From NCBI RefSeq assembly GCF_041434935.1, contig NZ_CP107964.1, positions 8,725,001 through 8,789,000 of the forward strand: DNA of 64,000 bases. Reading direction: 5' to 3'. The position numbers were made by a program, and so were the translations under genes. The stretch is from Kitasatospora sp. NBC_00374. Its GTDB lineage: Bacteria; Actinomycetota; Actinomycetes; Streptomycetales; Streptomycetaceae. This document shows positions 9,693-18,133 of the stretch, in pieces. The notes under the pieces are model-generated. The model searched no databases, was not told where the DNA came from, and saw only the letters and a list, made by a program, of their open reading frames with translations. Positions within the stretch are counted from its first letter, which is position 1; each line of letters begins with the position of its first letter.

Positions 9693-10937
9693 TCAGTTGG
9701 TGCCGCTGGAGGGGGTATCCGGGGTGGTGTCGGTTGTGCTGGAGGTGTTGCCGGTGGTGTCCGTGCTGGCGTCTGTGGTGGTGTCGGGGGTGCTGTCGGC
9801 GGTGTCCGGTGTAGGGGCGGTGGTGTCGTGGGTGGTGGTGTCGGGGGTGTTGTCGGTGCTGTCGTGTGTGTTCGGGGCTTGAGTGCTCTGCGGGGTTGCG
9901 TCGGCGGTGTTCGGGGTGGTGTTCGGGGTGGTGTCCGGCGCAGGGTTGGCGGTGTCGTGGGTGGTGGTGTCGGGGGTGTTGTCGGTGCTGTCGTGTGTGT
10001 TTTCGGTTTGGGCGCTCTGGGGGGTGGTGTCCGGCGTGGTGCTCGGGGTGGTGTCCGGCGTGGGGTTGGTGCTGTCGTTGGTGGAGTCCGGTGTGTGGCC
10101 GGTGCTGTCGTTGGTGGTGTCCGGTGTGGGGCCGGTGCTGTGGGTGGTGTCCGGCGTGGGGTTGGTGGTGTCGTGGGTGGTGCTGTCGTTGGTGGAGTCC
10201 GGTGTGGGGCCGGTGCTGTGGGTGGTGTCCGGTGTGTGGCCGGTGGTGTCGTGGGTGGTGGGGCCGGTGGTGCCGGGAGTGTTGTGTGTGTTCGCGTCGG
10301 GGGTGGTGTCCGGGGTGGTGCTTTGGGGGGAATCTGCTGTGTTGTTCGTGGGGTTGTGCTGGTGGGTGTCGGTGCTGGGGGCTGGGGTCTTGATCGGGTG
10401 GCCGCCCGGGTCGGCGGCGTGCCAGGTGCCGCCGAAGCGGGTGAGTCGGTGGCCGGAGGCCTGCCCGGCGGTCTTGTCGTCGGCGCACAGGTACAGCGGG
10501 TGGCCGTCGTAGAGGACCTGGATCGTCTTGTCGGCGCGGATGGTGGTGCCGAGCAGGCCTTGGGTGGCGCCCTGGCCGGCGATCGGGGCGGACGTGGTGG
10601 TCAGCGGGGGCAGTGCGGTGGCGCAGGCCTGGTAGCAGGTCGACATGGCGATGGTGTCGGCTTCGAAGACGTAGAGCGTGTGGCCCTGGGCGTCGGTGAG
10701 GACCGGGCCGAGCGGGCCGGAGTTGCCCACCGTGACGGTCGTGCCGGGTGCGGCCGGGACCGGCGCGGGGAGCCCTGCGGGCACGGTGGCGTGCCCGCCG
10801 GTGGGCTGCGGTGTGGGGACGGCGTGGGTGGGGCTGGGCGCCGAGGGGGGCAGTGGGCGCCACTCGCTGGCGCAGCTGCTCAGGGTGGCGGTGAGCATCG
10901 CGGCCGTGAGGGCGGCTGCCTGGCGGGTTCGGGGCAT
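9693..10937 (-). CDS. Lipoprotein with secreted-repeat (PF03640-type) domain and long Thr/Asp/Pro stalk
   Basis: 414 aa. The start gives a lipoprotein signal, MPRTRQAAALTAAMLTATLS followed by the lipobox cysteine (LSSC). Residues ~60-180 form the domain seen in actinobacterial COG4315/PF03640 lipoproteins: tandem units with TLYVFEADT...STCYQACATALPPLTT and LYLCADDKTAGQASGHRLTRFGGTWHAADPGG. The C-terminal ~230 residues are almost entirely Thr, Asp, Pro, Asn, Ser and His in imperfect TPDTT / NDST repeats. No LPXTG or membrane anchor follows. The N-terminal lipid would hold the protein on the membrane while the extended tail spans or binds the wall. DNA for the tail is a degenerate tandem repeat and probably varies in length between strains. 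Confidence 0.8.
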   Translation of the reverse strand: MPRTRQAAALTAAMLTATLSSCASEWRPLPPSAPSPTHAVPTPQPTGGHATVPAGLPAPVPAAPGTTVTVGNSGPLGPVLTDAQGHTLYVFEADTIAMSTCYQACATALPPLTTTSAPIAGQGATQGLLGTTIRADKTIQVLYDGHPLYLCADDKTAGQASGHRLTRFGGTWHAADPGGHPIKTPAPSTDTHQHNPTNNTADSPQSTTPDTTPDANTHNTPGTTGPTTHDTTGHTPDTTHSTGPTPDSTNDSTTHDTTNPTPDTTHSTGPTPDTTNDSTGHTPDSTNDSTNPTPDTTPSTTPDTTPQSAQTENTHDSTDNTPDTTTHDTANPAPDTTPNTTPNTADATPQSTQAPNTHDSTDNTPDTTTHDTTAPTPDTADSTPDTTTDASTDTTGNTSSTTDTTPDTPSSGTN

Positions 10938-11601
10938 GCGCTGCTCCTTGGGCGAGGGTGGTGGTGCCTGTCTCCACTACCTCCCGGTTGCGGGTGCTCG
11001 GCCACTCCACAGGTGCTGTCGCGGACGCGCGGGGGAACGGTTTGCGCTGGATGGCTGATCGCCTGCGGGTCTTGGTGCGCTCCGGGTCGGGGGTGGCTCG
11101 CGCGGTGTGGGGTGGGTTCCCGTGCGACGGTCTGTCAGCGAGGGCGGCTGGGAGCGGCGGAGGGGCGGTCGGAGGGCGGTCGCGGGTCGGCCGGTCGCGG
11201 CGGCTGGCCGGGCAGGGGTCGTTCTGGCGGGCCGGGAGATCGGTGGATCTGTTGGGGGAGTGCGGTGTGACCCGTTGTGTGCGGGTGTGGACGGGACGGG
11301 GTTTCGGAGCGTTGGGGCGCGTCGCCCCGTCTCGGCGCCCGTCGGCTGGTCTTTCGCCGGTTCGCGTGTGGTGCAGGGCTGGTGTGTGCGCTGCTGGGTC
11401 GTTTCCCGGTGTCGTTTTCCGGCCCGGTAGCTCGGGTGCGGTGAGGAGTACCGGCGGTGCCTGTCGGTCGCCGTGTCCGGTCGGCGCCGACCGGGATCTC
11501 GGACCTGTGGCCCGGGCCCGGGGCCCGGGCCTGAGGCCCGGTGCGGAGTGGTGGTGCGCGTGCCGGTGGTCCGGGCCCGAATCAGGGTCGGGCCGCCGGC
11601 G
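10938..11601. other. Non-coding stretch leading into minisatellite
   Basis: No supportable gene. G-rich on the forward strand, with unfamiliar Arg/Gly/Val-rich translations in all frames. It includes the promoter side of the lipoprotein gene and a short palindromic GGGCCCGGGCC-type tract around 11513-11530. Confidence 0.4.
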
Positions 11602-11765
11602 GGGTTTCGGTGCGGGTGTGTGGGCGGCCTGTTCGGTGACGGTGTGCCCCGTGTTCCGGGCCCGGCTTCTGTGGCCGTCACCACCGGTCGGGCTGCCGGC
11701 CGGGTTTCGGTGCGGGTGTGTGGGCGGCCTGTTCGGTGACGGTGTGCCCCGTGTTCCGGGCCCGG
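11602..11765. repeat. 64-bp direct repeat, two copies exactly 100 bp apart
   Basis: The segment beginning GGGTTTCGGTGCGGGTGTGT at 11602-11665 is repeated identically at 11702-11765. The second copy runs directly into the 44-bp tandem array, so the two repeats form one expanded tract. Confidence 0.85.
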
Positions 11766-12072
11766 GCCCTGTGGTCGTTGCCGTTGGTGGGGCCGTGTTC
11801 CGGGCCCGGGCCTTGTGGTCGTTGCCGTTGGTGGGGCCGTGTTCCGGGCCCGGGCCTTGTGGTCGTTGCCGTTGGTGGGGCCGTGTTCCGGGCCCGGGCC
11901 TTGTGGTCGTTGCCGTTGGTGGGGCCGTGTTCCGGGCCCGGGCCTTGTGGTCGTTGCCGTTGGTGGGGCCGTGTTCCGGGCCCGGGCCTTGTGGTCGTTG
12001 CCGTTGGTGGGGCCGTGTTCCGGGCCCGGGCTCTGTGGTCGTTGCCGTTGGTGGGGCCGTGTTCCGGGTCCG
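11749..12072. repeat. 44-bp minisatellite, seven full copies plus a partial one
   Basis: Units begin CCGTGTTCCGGGCCCGGG at 11749, 11793, 11837, 11881, 11925, 11969, 12013 and (partial) 12057. The 44-bp period is constant and variation is limited to a few positions. Because 44 is not divisible by three, open frames across it cycle through three peptides. I treat these translations as artefacts. The tract lies directly 3' of the anti-sigma gene, whose stop is complement(12109). Confidence 0.9.
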
Positions 12073-12108
12073 GTGCGCAATCCCGGTGCGTGGCCTCGGT
12101 GCGCTGTG

Positions 12109-12900
12109 TCATCCCGGTGCGTCCAGTGGGACGGCTTCCAGTGCGGCGAGCACCTGCGGGTCGCGGACCAGGGCGTCCAGGTCCTCGGGCGTCATCGCCC
12201 TGGACTCCTGTGGCTCGCCGCCTTCTCCCTGGGGTGGGGTGGCTGTGGGGAGGGTTCCCAGTCCGGCGATTCGGCCCTGTGGGGTGACGAGGGTGAACTG
12301 GGTGCCCGGGTAGGAGGTGGTCCGGTACAGCCAGCCGGTCGAGCCGTCCGGCAGGGTCCGGGACACGCAGTCGCTCGCGTAGACCGGCCGGCCGGCCCGT
12401 GGTTCGCACGGTGAGGGCGCGCGGCTGCCCGGTGCCAGCGGATCGCCCATGATCGTCGCCACCGCCGTGAACCCGCCGTCGGCGCGGACCAGCCGGAAGG
12501 TGGTCGGGCCGCCGCCGTCCAGCACCCCGGTGTACCCGGCCGGCAGGTGGGCGGCCAGGGCGGAGCGCAGCCGCTCGTGCACCGCGTCCAGTTGGTCCAT
12601 CCCGTAGCTCGACGGCTGCGCCGTCGAGGGCCGGCCCCCGGCCGGGTCGAGCCCCACCAGGTCCCGCAGCCGTGGCGTCCCCGCCGGCCCCGCTACGGCC
12701 AGCGCCGCCGTGAGCGTCAGCACCGGTACCGCCGTCAGTACCGCCGCGCCGAGCGTGAGCCGCCGCCGGGCCCGCAGCCGCCGCCCGCCGGCCCGCACCG
12801 CCGCCAGCACCGCGGGCGGCTCCGGCTCCGGCTGCTCCAGCACCGCCCGGAACACCTCCGCCGCCATCCGCCGGTCGGGGTCCTCTCCACCGTGCGTCAT
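12109..12900 (-). CDS. Putative anti-sigma factor paired with the upstream SigE-type sigma factor
   Basis: 263 aa. A cytoplasmic N-terminal ~50 residues (MTHGGEDPDRRMAAEVFRAV...RARRR) precede one membrane segment (LTLGAAVLTAVPVLTLTAALAVA). An extracytoplasmic domain of about 190 residues follows with two Cys (CEPRAGRPVYASDC). This layout and its position after a SigE-family sigma gene fit an anti-sigma or membrane-linked modulator. I see no zinc-binding HxxxCxxC motif. ATG 12900 was chosen because upstream sequence is repetitive. Assignment rests on architecture and context. Confidence 0.65.
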   Translation of the reverse strand: MTHGGEDPDRRMAAEVFRAVLEQPEPEPPAVLAAVRAGGRRLRARRRLTLGAAVLTAVPVLTLTAALAVAGPAGTPRLRDLVGLDPAGGRPSTAQPSSYGMDQLDAVHERLRSALAAHLPAGYTGVLDGGGPTTFRLVRADGGFTAVATIMGDPLAPGSRAPSPCEPRAGRPVYASDCVSRTLPDGSTGWLYRTTSYPGTQFTLVTPQGRIAGLGTLPTATPPQGEGGEPQESRAMTPEDLDALVRDPQVLAALEAVPLDAPG

Positions 12901-13051
12901 GCCCGCTTCCTCCCTCTCGCTCCGCGTCCCCGGCCTCGCCCGTACACCCGCTCGCCCACCTGTCGTGCCGCCGATCGGCCGTGTCGCCCATCCGCCGCGC
13001 CGTGCACCTGCCGCGCCGTGCACCTGCCGTGCCGCGCATCTGCCGGCTTGT

Positions 13052-13555
13052 TCACGTGCCGGCGATCTCGTGCACCGAGTCGCCGAGGATCGTCCGCAGC
13101 TGCGCCAGACCGCGGTGGGCGTCCGACCGCACCGTGCCGCTGCTCCGGTCGAGGATCGCGGCGCACTCCTCGACGCTCAGGTCCTCCCAGTAGCGCAGCA
13201 CCAGCACCGCCCGGTAGCCCGGTGACACCCGGGCCAGCGCCGCCAGCAGTGCCAGCCGCCGGTCCGGGTCGGCGCCCACCGCGGCCGTCTCCGGGGGCTC
13301 GGCGCTGGCCACCTCGCCGGCCGAGCGGCGCCGTCGCCCGTCCACGAAGGTGCGCACCAGCGTGGTGCGGGCGTAGCCCCCGGCGGTGTCCGGGTCGCGC
13401 AGCCGCGGCCAGCGCGCGTACACCTTGATCAGGGTCGACTGCACCAGGTCCTCCGCCAGGTGCCAGTCGCCGCACAGCAGGTACGCGGTGCGGCGCAGCG
13501 CCCCGTACCGGGCGGCGGCGAACTGTTCGAACAACCTCTCGCGCTCCGGCGACAT
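13052..13555 (-). CDS. SigE-family ECF RNA polymerase sigma factor
   Basis: 167 aa. Region 2 (residues ~8-75) reads FEQFAAARYGALRRTAYLLCGDWHLAEDLVQSTLIKVYARW, characteristic of the actinobacterial SigE (TIGR02983) group. Region 4 (RVSPGYRAVLVLRYWEDLSVEECAAILDRSSGTVRSDAHRGLAQLR) contains the DNA-binding helix-turn-helix. It would direct polymerase to stress or envelope promoters under control of the downstream membrane protein. Transcribed leftwards, with a 151-nt gap to its partner. Confidence 0.87.
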   Translation of the reverse strand: MSPERERLFEQFAAARYGALRRTAYLLCGDWHLAEDLVQSTLIKVYARWPRLRDPDTAGGYARTTLVRTFVDGRRRRSAGEVASAEPPETAAVGADPDRRLALLAALARVSPGYRAVLVLRYWEDLSVEECAAILDRSSGTVRSDAHRGLAQLRTILGDSVHEIAGT

Positions 13556-14218
13556 CCGTGCCCGGCCCCCTTGTTCCGTCGTCCGTGCCGAGTTGCCCGC
13601 GCGACGGTGGTGCCCCGCGTCGACTTCTACACGGGACCGGGCGCGGGAAATGTTGCGTCCCCGGCGGATCCCGACCGTCCGCGAGGGCCGGCCCGCCGCC
13701 GTGCCCCGCCCGCCTGCCGCCTGCCGCCTGCCGCCTGCCGCCTGCCGCCGCTGTCCCGGGCCCGCCATGGCACGGCGCCGTCGAGACCCGCGCCGCCGCC
13801 ATCCGCGCCCGGCACATCGGCTGCCCGCCGCGCCGCCCGGCCGCTGTCCTTCGGTTCCCGGCGCTCGTTTCGGTGCGCGGGTCCGAACCCCTGTGGGGAG
13901 CAAGCTCGATGAGGCCCTGCGGCCTGACGGCCGTCGGGGGTGTGTGGACATCCTGGTGTTCCGCGGTCGCCGCGAGGACGGCTCCACCGTGGGGATGGGT
14001 TCTCGGGTGGTGGTGGAAGGGGCCGGTGGTGTGCGGCGGCCGGTCGGGCCGGTGTCCTGGCCCGGTTCGCCGGGGGGTTGCCGGGTTGCCGGGTTGCCGG
14101 GGTGCCGGTTCGCTGGCGGGGCTGGGGTGTTGGCGGGGTGATGGGTTGTCGTGGATGCCGTGGCCGACGGTCCGCGCGGTGGGGTGGTGGGGGTGGCTGT
14201 GGGGTGTGGGGTTCGGTG
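13556..14218. other. Intergenic 660 bp between the sigma gene and leuD
   Basis: No gene supported. It contains the heptanucleotide array listed separately, the sigma-factor promoter side (13560-13660) and a forward run of related GGGTTGCCGGGTTGCC units near 14078-14105. Everything to the left is transcribed leftwards, as is leuD, so this is also the leuCD terminator region. No strong hairpin was recognised. Confidence 0.45.
13711..13745. repeat. Heptanucleotide tandem repeat CGCCTGC x5
   Basis: Five contiguous CGCCTGC units in non-coding DNA upstream of the SigE-type sigma gene. Looser CGTGCACCTGCCG-type repeats lie near 13010-13040. Confidence 0.85.
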
Positions 14219-14805
14219 TCAGTGGGTGTGGGGGAGGGCGGGGCGGCGGTGGTGTTCGTAGGCGGTGATGTCCGGTGCGTGTTGCAGGGTGGCGGCGATG
14301 GGGTCGAGTCCTTGCAGGAGTCGGGTGCGGGTGTCGTCGTCGATGTCGATGGGGTGGACGAGGTCTTCGCAGCGCAGTTGCCGGTGGTGCAGGTCGACGG
14401 TGAGGGGGTGGTGGGGTCGGCGTCGATGAGGTTCCAGAGCGTTTCGACGACGTGGGGTGGTGCGGTGACGGTGAGGAGGCCGTTCATCAGGGCGTTGCCG
14501 CGGAAGATGTCTCCGAAGCGGGGGGCGACGACGGCTCGGAAGCCGTGGTCCTGGAGGGCCCAGACGGCGTATTCGCGTGAGGAGCCGGTGCCGAAGTCGT
14601 TGCCGGCGACCAGGATGGTCGCTTGGTGGTGTTCGGGCCGGTTCAGGACGAAGGTGGGGTCCTCGCGCCAGTCGGCGAAGAGTGAGGCGGCGTGTCCGGT
14701 GCGGGTGGAGTGGACGCAGAAGCGGGCCGGGATGATCTGGTCGGTGTCGACGTTGCTGCGCTTGAGGGGGGCGGCTGTGCCGGTGTGGACGGTGAACTTC
14801 TCCAT
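14219..14805 (-). CDS. leuD: 3-isopropylmalate dehydratase small subunit, with a one-base frameshift
   Basis: From ATG 14805 the frame encodes a canonical LeuD start (MEKFTVHTGTAAPLKRSNVD, then TDQIIPARF) and the swivelling-domain motif GNDFGTGSSREYA. After NLIDADPTTP, near 14409, the frame must shift by one base to continue as LTVDLHHRQLRCEDLVHPID and finish ITAYEHHRRPALPHTH, the expected C-terminus. The restored protein is 195 aa, normal for the family. The interval is 587 nt, one base short of a multiple of three, and the break sits in a C5 run (G5 on the forward strand). It may be a homopolymer sequencing error or a real mutation. LeuD partners LeuC to isomerise 2-alkylmalate to 3-alkylmalate. 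Start lies 11 nt after the leuC stop. Confidence 0.85.
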
Positions 14806-14816
14806 GGGTGTGGACC

Positions 14817-16217
14817 TCACAGATCGGTGGGGGCGGCGAGGTGGCCGGCGACGGCGGTGGCGGCGGCGACCGGCGGGGACACGATGTGCGTTCGGGAGCC
14901 CTTGCCCTGCCTGCCTTCGAAGTTGCGGTTGTTGGTGGAGGCGGCTCGCTGTCCGGGGCCGAGGCGGTCTTCGTTGAGTGCGGCGCACATGGAGCAGCCT
15001 GCGGCGGCGCGGAAGTCCGCGCCGGCGTCGGTGAAGATCCGGTCGAGGCCTTCGGTGACGGCCTGCCTGCGGACTTGGGCGGAGCCGGGGACGATCAGCA
15101 TGGTGGTGCCGTCGGCGACGCGGCGGCCGCGCAGGACGTCGGCGGCGGCGCGCAGGTCCTCGATGCGGCCGTTGGTGCAGGAGCCGAGGAAGACGGTGTC
15201 GATGGGGACGTCGCGCATCGCGGTGCCGGGGCGCAGGCCGACGTAGTGCAGGGCGCGTTCGGCGGCGGCGCGTTCCTCGGGGTCGTGGAAGTCGGCGGGG
15301 GAGGGGACGCGGCCGTCGAGGGGGACGCTCTGGGCGGGGTTGGTTCCCCAGGAGACGTAGGGGCGAAGCCGGCCGGCGTCCAGCTCGACCTCGGTGTCGA
15401 AGACCGCGTCGTCGTCGGTGCGCAGGCCGCGCCAGTGGGCGGTCTCGGTGTCCCAGTGTTCGCCTCGGGGCATGCCGGGTCGGGCGCGCAGGTAGGCGAG
15501 GGTGGTGTCGTCGGCGGCGACCATGCCGGCTCGGGAGCCCGCTTCGACGGACATGTTGCACAGGGTCATTCGGGCTTCCATGGACAGCGCGGTGACGGCC
15601 TCGCCCCGGTATTCGATGATGTGGCCCTGGCCGCCGGCGGTGCCGACCTCGGCGATGAGCGCGAGGACGAGGTCCTTGGCGGTGACGCCGTCGGGCAGGC
15701 GGCCGGTGACGGTGACGGCCATGTCCTTGAGCCGGCGCATCGGGAGTGTCTGGGTCGCCAGGACGTGTTCGACCTGGCTGGCGCCGATGCCGAAGGCGAG
15801 TGCCCCGAAGGCGCCGAGGGTGGTGGTGTGCGAGTCGCAGCAGACGATGGTCATGCCGGGTCGGGTGAGGCCGAGCTCGGGGGCGATGACGTGGACGATG
15901 CCCTGGTCGGGGTCGCCGAGCCGGTGCAGCGGGATGCCGAACTGTGCGCAGTTCTCGCGCATGAGGGCCGCCTGGCGGCGTCCGGCCGGGTCCCGGATGA
16001 CCTTGTCGATGGCGAGCGTCGGGGTGTTGTGGTCCTCGGTGCCGAGGGTGAGGTCGGGCCTGCGGACGGTGCGGCCGGCCGCGCGCAGGGCGTCGAACGC
16101 CTGGGGGGTGTTCACCTCGTGGAGCAGCTGCAGGTCGATGTAGAGGAGGTCCTCGCCGGCGCTGCCGCTCCGTACGACGTGTGCGTCCCACACTTTCTGC
16201 GCGAGTGTCCTGCCCAT
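14817..16217 (-). CDS. leuC: 3-isopropylmalate dehydratase large subunit (aconitase family)
   Basis: 466 aa, the usual length. 4Fe-4S ligands are visible as SCTNGR and GCSMC. The signature CDSHTTTLGAFGALAFGIGASQVEHV is complete. Starts MGRTLAQKVWDAHVV, as in housekeeping LeuC. With LeuD it catalyses the dehydration/rehydration step of 2-alkylmalate homologation. It lies in a biosynthetic locus with two 2-alkylmalate synthases and an aminotransferase but no leuB. Either the dehydrogenase comes from primary metabolism or this pathway stops before it. Substrate could be isopropylmalate or a homologue; sequence alone does not decide. Confidence 0.92.
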   Translation of the reverse strand: MGRTLAQKVWDAHVVRSGSAGEDLLYIDLQLLHEVNTPQAFDALRAAGRTVRRPDLTLGTEDHNTPTLAIDKVIRDPAGRRQAALMRENCAQFGIPLHRLGDPDQGIVHVIAPELGLTRPGMTIVCCDSHTTTLGAFGALAFGIGASQVEHVLATQTLPMRRLKDMAVTVTGRLPDGVTAKDLVLALIAEVGTAGGQGHIIEYRGEAVTALSMEARMTLCNMSVEAGSRAGMVAADDTTLAYLRARPGMPRGEHWDTETAHWRGLRTDDDAVFDTEVELDAGRLRPYVSWGTNPAQSVPLDGRVPSPADFHDPEERAAAERALHYVGLRPGTAMRDVPIDTVFLGSCTNGRIEDLRAAADVLRGRRVADGTTMLIVPGSAQVRRQAVTEGLDRIFTDAGADFRAAAGCSMCAALNEDRLGPGQRAASTNNRNFEGRQGKGSRTHIVSPPVAAATAVAGHLAAPTDL

Positions 16218-16597
16218 GCGGTTCCTACTCCCTGGTGACGAGGTTGCCGGTGGTGTGATGCGCGGACGGCCGCTCCGCGCGGGGGCGGCCGGGGGAGGCG
16301 TTTCGTGGCGCCGTGGCGGGGCCGGTGAACAGCGCCGGCGACCTGGGGTGCGGGGGCTGCCGGCGACCTGGGTCGTGCCGTTCTCCCGAAGGCCGAGGGC
16401 CCTGCGGGATCCGGGGCGTCACCGCGGGTCCGTATCCGGACGCCGTTCCCAACACGCCCTGCACGCCGTGGTTCTGACTGTGCTTAACTTACCGCCCGTG
16501 TCCACGATACAAGAAGATATGTATCGGATTCTGGACTATATGAAGAAACGTCATGGAAGGCCCAGGCCCGCGTTCCACGCGTTGAGGGGAAAGAACT
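16218..16597. promoter_or_regulatory. Divergent promoter region between leuCD and the LuxR-type regulator
   Basis: 380 bp, locally AT-rich at 16480-16560. It contains an inverted repeat GATACA-N8-TGTATC at 16506-16525, a plausible regulator site 73 nt upstream of the LuxR start. No ARE-type palindrome was seen here. No gene supported. Confidence 0.5.
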
Positions 16598-17389
16598 ATG
16601 CCGCGTATCCGCGCACCGAAGGACGTCTGGCTCGCCGACGGTGAGCTGGCCGAGCCGGCGCCGCGCGTCCTGCTCGCCGACCACGACCCGGTCTCCAGGC
16701 ACGTCCTGGGCCGGGTGCTCGACAGAAGCGGGCGGCTCGCCGGCGTCGTCTGCGTGGACACCCGCAGCCCGTGGCAGGAGTGGCCGCTGGCCCAGGTCGA
16801 CGTGGCCGTGCTGGCGGTCGGGCCGCAGGAGGACCTCACCCGCACCGTCCGTGAACTCGCCGCCCGGGGCATCCGAATCCTGATGATCGGCGTCGACTGG
16901 ACCCGGCAGCGGCTGGACGGCGCCTTCGCCGCCGGCGCCGCCGGCTGCCTCGTGAAGGACGCCCGGATCGAGGGACTGGCCGCGGCGGTCCACACCGTGG
17001 CGCACGACCACACGGTGCTGTCCCCGGAGCTGCTCGGGCTGTACGCGCGCGCCCCGCGTCCGTCGGCCGGCCGGGCCGCGGCCGCCCGCGCCGGCGGCGG
17101 CCCGTCCCCGGAACACCTGTTGGGCGCCCTCACCGACCGGGAGCGCGAGGTCCTCGCGCTGCTGTCCGACGGGCTGTCCACGGCGGAGACCGCCGGGGCC
17201 CTCAGGGTCTCCCCGGCCACGGTCAAGAGTCACGTGTCGCACGCCCTGACCAAACTCGGCCTGCGCAACCGCCTGGAGGCCGTCCTGCTCATCCAGCGGG
17301 TGCTGCACGGCCACCACCCCGCTGCCCGCCCCCAGCACCGGGCGCACGGCGCCCCTCGTCCGCTGGTCGCACGCGGCGCCGGCGCCTGA
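16598..17389 (+). CDS. NarL/LuxR-family response-regulator-like transcription factor (cluster regulator)
   Basis: 263 aa. Residues ~22-150 resemble a receiver domain (PRVLLADHDPVSRHVLGRVL ... GAAGCLVKDARIEGLAAAVH). Acidic-pocket residues are partly atypical: VAVLAVGP replaces the usual hydrophobic-D-hydrophobic phosphoacceptor strand, so phosphorylation is doubtful. Residues ~178-240 are a clear LuxR HTH (LTDREREVLALLSDGLSTAETAGALRVSPATVKSHV). No kinase is adjacent. It sits immediately upstream of the glutamate-mutase operon in the same direction and opposite leuCD, so it probably controls one or both. Confidence 0.85.
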   Translation: MPRIRAPKDVWLADGELAEPAPRVLLADHDPVSRHVLGRVLDRSGRLAGVVCVDTRSPWQEWPLAQVDVAVLAVGPQEDLTRTVRELAARGIRILMIGVDWTRQRLDGAFAAGAAGCLVKDARIEGLAAAVHTVAHDHTVLSPELLGLYARAPRPSAGRAAAARAGGGPSPEHLLGALTDREREVLALLSDGLSTAETAGALRVSPATVKSHVSHALTKLGLRNRLEAVLLIQRVLHGHHPAARPQHRAHGAPRPLVARGAGA

Positions 17390-17533
17390 CGGCCCATCGG
17401 CCCCGCCGCGCGCCGGCCCATCGGCCCCGCCGATCGGCGGCATCGGCCAGACGCCCTGCTGGGACGTGGACGACCTGCAGCTCAGGACCGTAGCGTCGTT
17501 CTCACCGCCTCCCGCAGAAGAGGGATCCACCCG

Positions 17534-18133
17534 ATGACTTCGATAACTCTGGCCCGCCCCAAGCGGTTTGTCGTATCCAGCGTCTCGTCCGACGCGCACA
17601 TGTGGAATTTGGTCTTCCTGCAACTCCTCCTGGAGGAGCAGGGCGGCGACGTCATCAATCTCGGAGCCTGCGTGCCCGACGAGCTGATCATCGACGAGTG
17701 CCGCCGCATCCGACCCGACGTCCTGGTCATCAGCACCGTGAACGGCCACGGCCACCTGGACGGACTCCGGCTGATCCGCAAGATCCGCGAAGACCCGGAC
17801 CTCGTGGGCCTGCGCGTCGTCATCGGCGGAAAGCTCGGAGTCAAGGGCGCCGGGAACGCCAAATACGTCGACGAACTCGTCACCAGCGGATTCGACGCCG
17901 CATTCGAGTCCGACGCCGGCCTCGGCCGGTTCGAGGAGTTCCTCGCCTCCCTGGAACCGGCGAAGCAGCCCGCCCTGACCAACCGGCAGCCCGAACCCAC
18001 CAACCGGCAGCCCGCCCTCACCAACCGACAGCCCGAACCCACCAACGGGCAGCCCGCCCTCACCGGCCGGCAGCCCGAACCCACCAACCGGCAGCCCGAA
18101 CTCGTCGGCGCACGGAACGGAGCCCGGAAGTGA
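17534..18133 (+). CDS. glmS: Glutamate mutase (methylaspartate mutase) B12-binding S subunit
   Basis: 199 aa (methylaspartate mutase, not glucosamine synthase). Residues 1-142 form the cobalamin-binding Rossmann domain: RFVVSSVSSDAHMWNLVFLQ with H22 as the likely lower-axial Co ligand, VISTVNGHGHLDG and RVVIGGKLGVKG. The usual DxHxxG motif reads D20-A-H-M-W-N. With the E subunit it interconverts L-glutamate and threo-3-methyl-L-aspartate by a radical rearrangement. Residues ~143-199 are a heptapeptide repeat tail (QP[A/E][L/P]TNR) not found in the enzymatic core. Overlaps glmE by four bases, implying translational coupling. First gene of an operon reaching 24753. Confidence 0.9.
   Translation: MTSITLARPKRFVVSSVSSDAHMWNLVFLQLLLEEQGGDVINLGACVPDELIIDECRRIRPDVLVISTVNGHGHLDGLRLIRKIREDPDLVGLRVVIGGKLGVKGAGNAKYVDELVTSGFDAAFESDAGLGRFEEFLASLEPAKQPALTNRQPEPTNRQPALTNRQPEPTNGQPALTGRQPEPTNRQPELVGARNGARK
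17966..18091 (+). repeat. 21-bp in-frame tandem repeat, six units, in the mutase S tail
   Basis: Units start CAGCCCG at 17966, 17987, 18008, 18029, 18050 and 18071, alternating QPALTNR-like and QPEPTNR-like heptapeptides. A shortened seventh unit follows. The period is a multiple of three and keeps the frame, so the tail can change length without disrupting the coupled downstream start. Confidence 0.92.

Noticed and set aside
8698..11010. 770-aa Pro/His/Arg-rich reverse frame across the lipoprotein
   Set aside because: Out-of-frame copy of the lipoprotein's repeat tail; the -frame with signal peptide and PF03640-like domain is the real gene.
11678..13039. Reverse-strand open frame reading through the minisatellite into the anti-sigma region
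   Set aside because: The 44-bp period rotates the frame, giving low-complexity RPGPGTRPHQ-type peptides; it overlaps the real anti-sigma gene in another frame.
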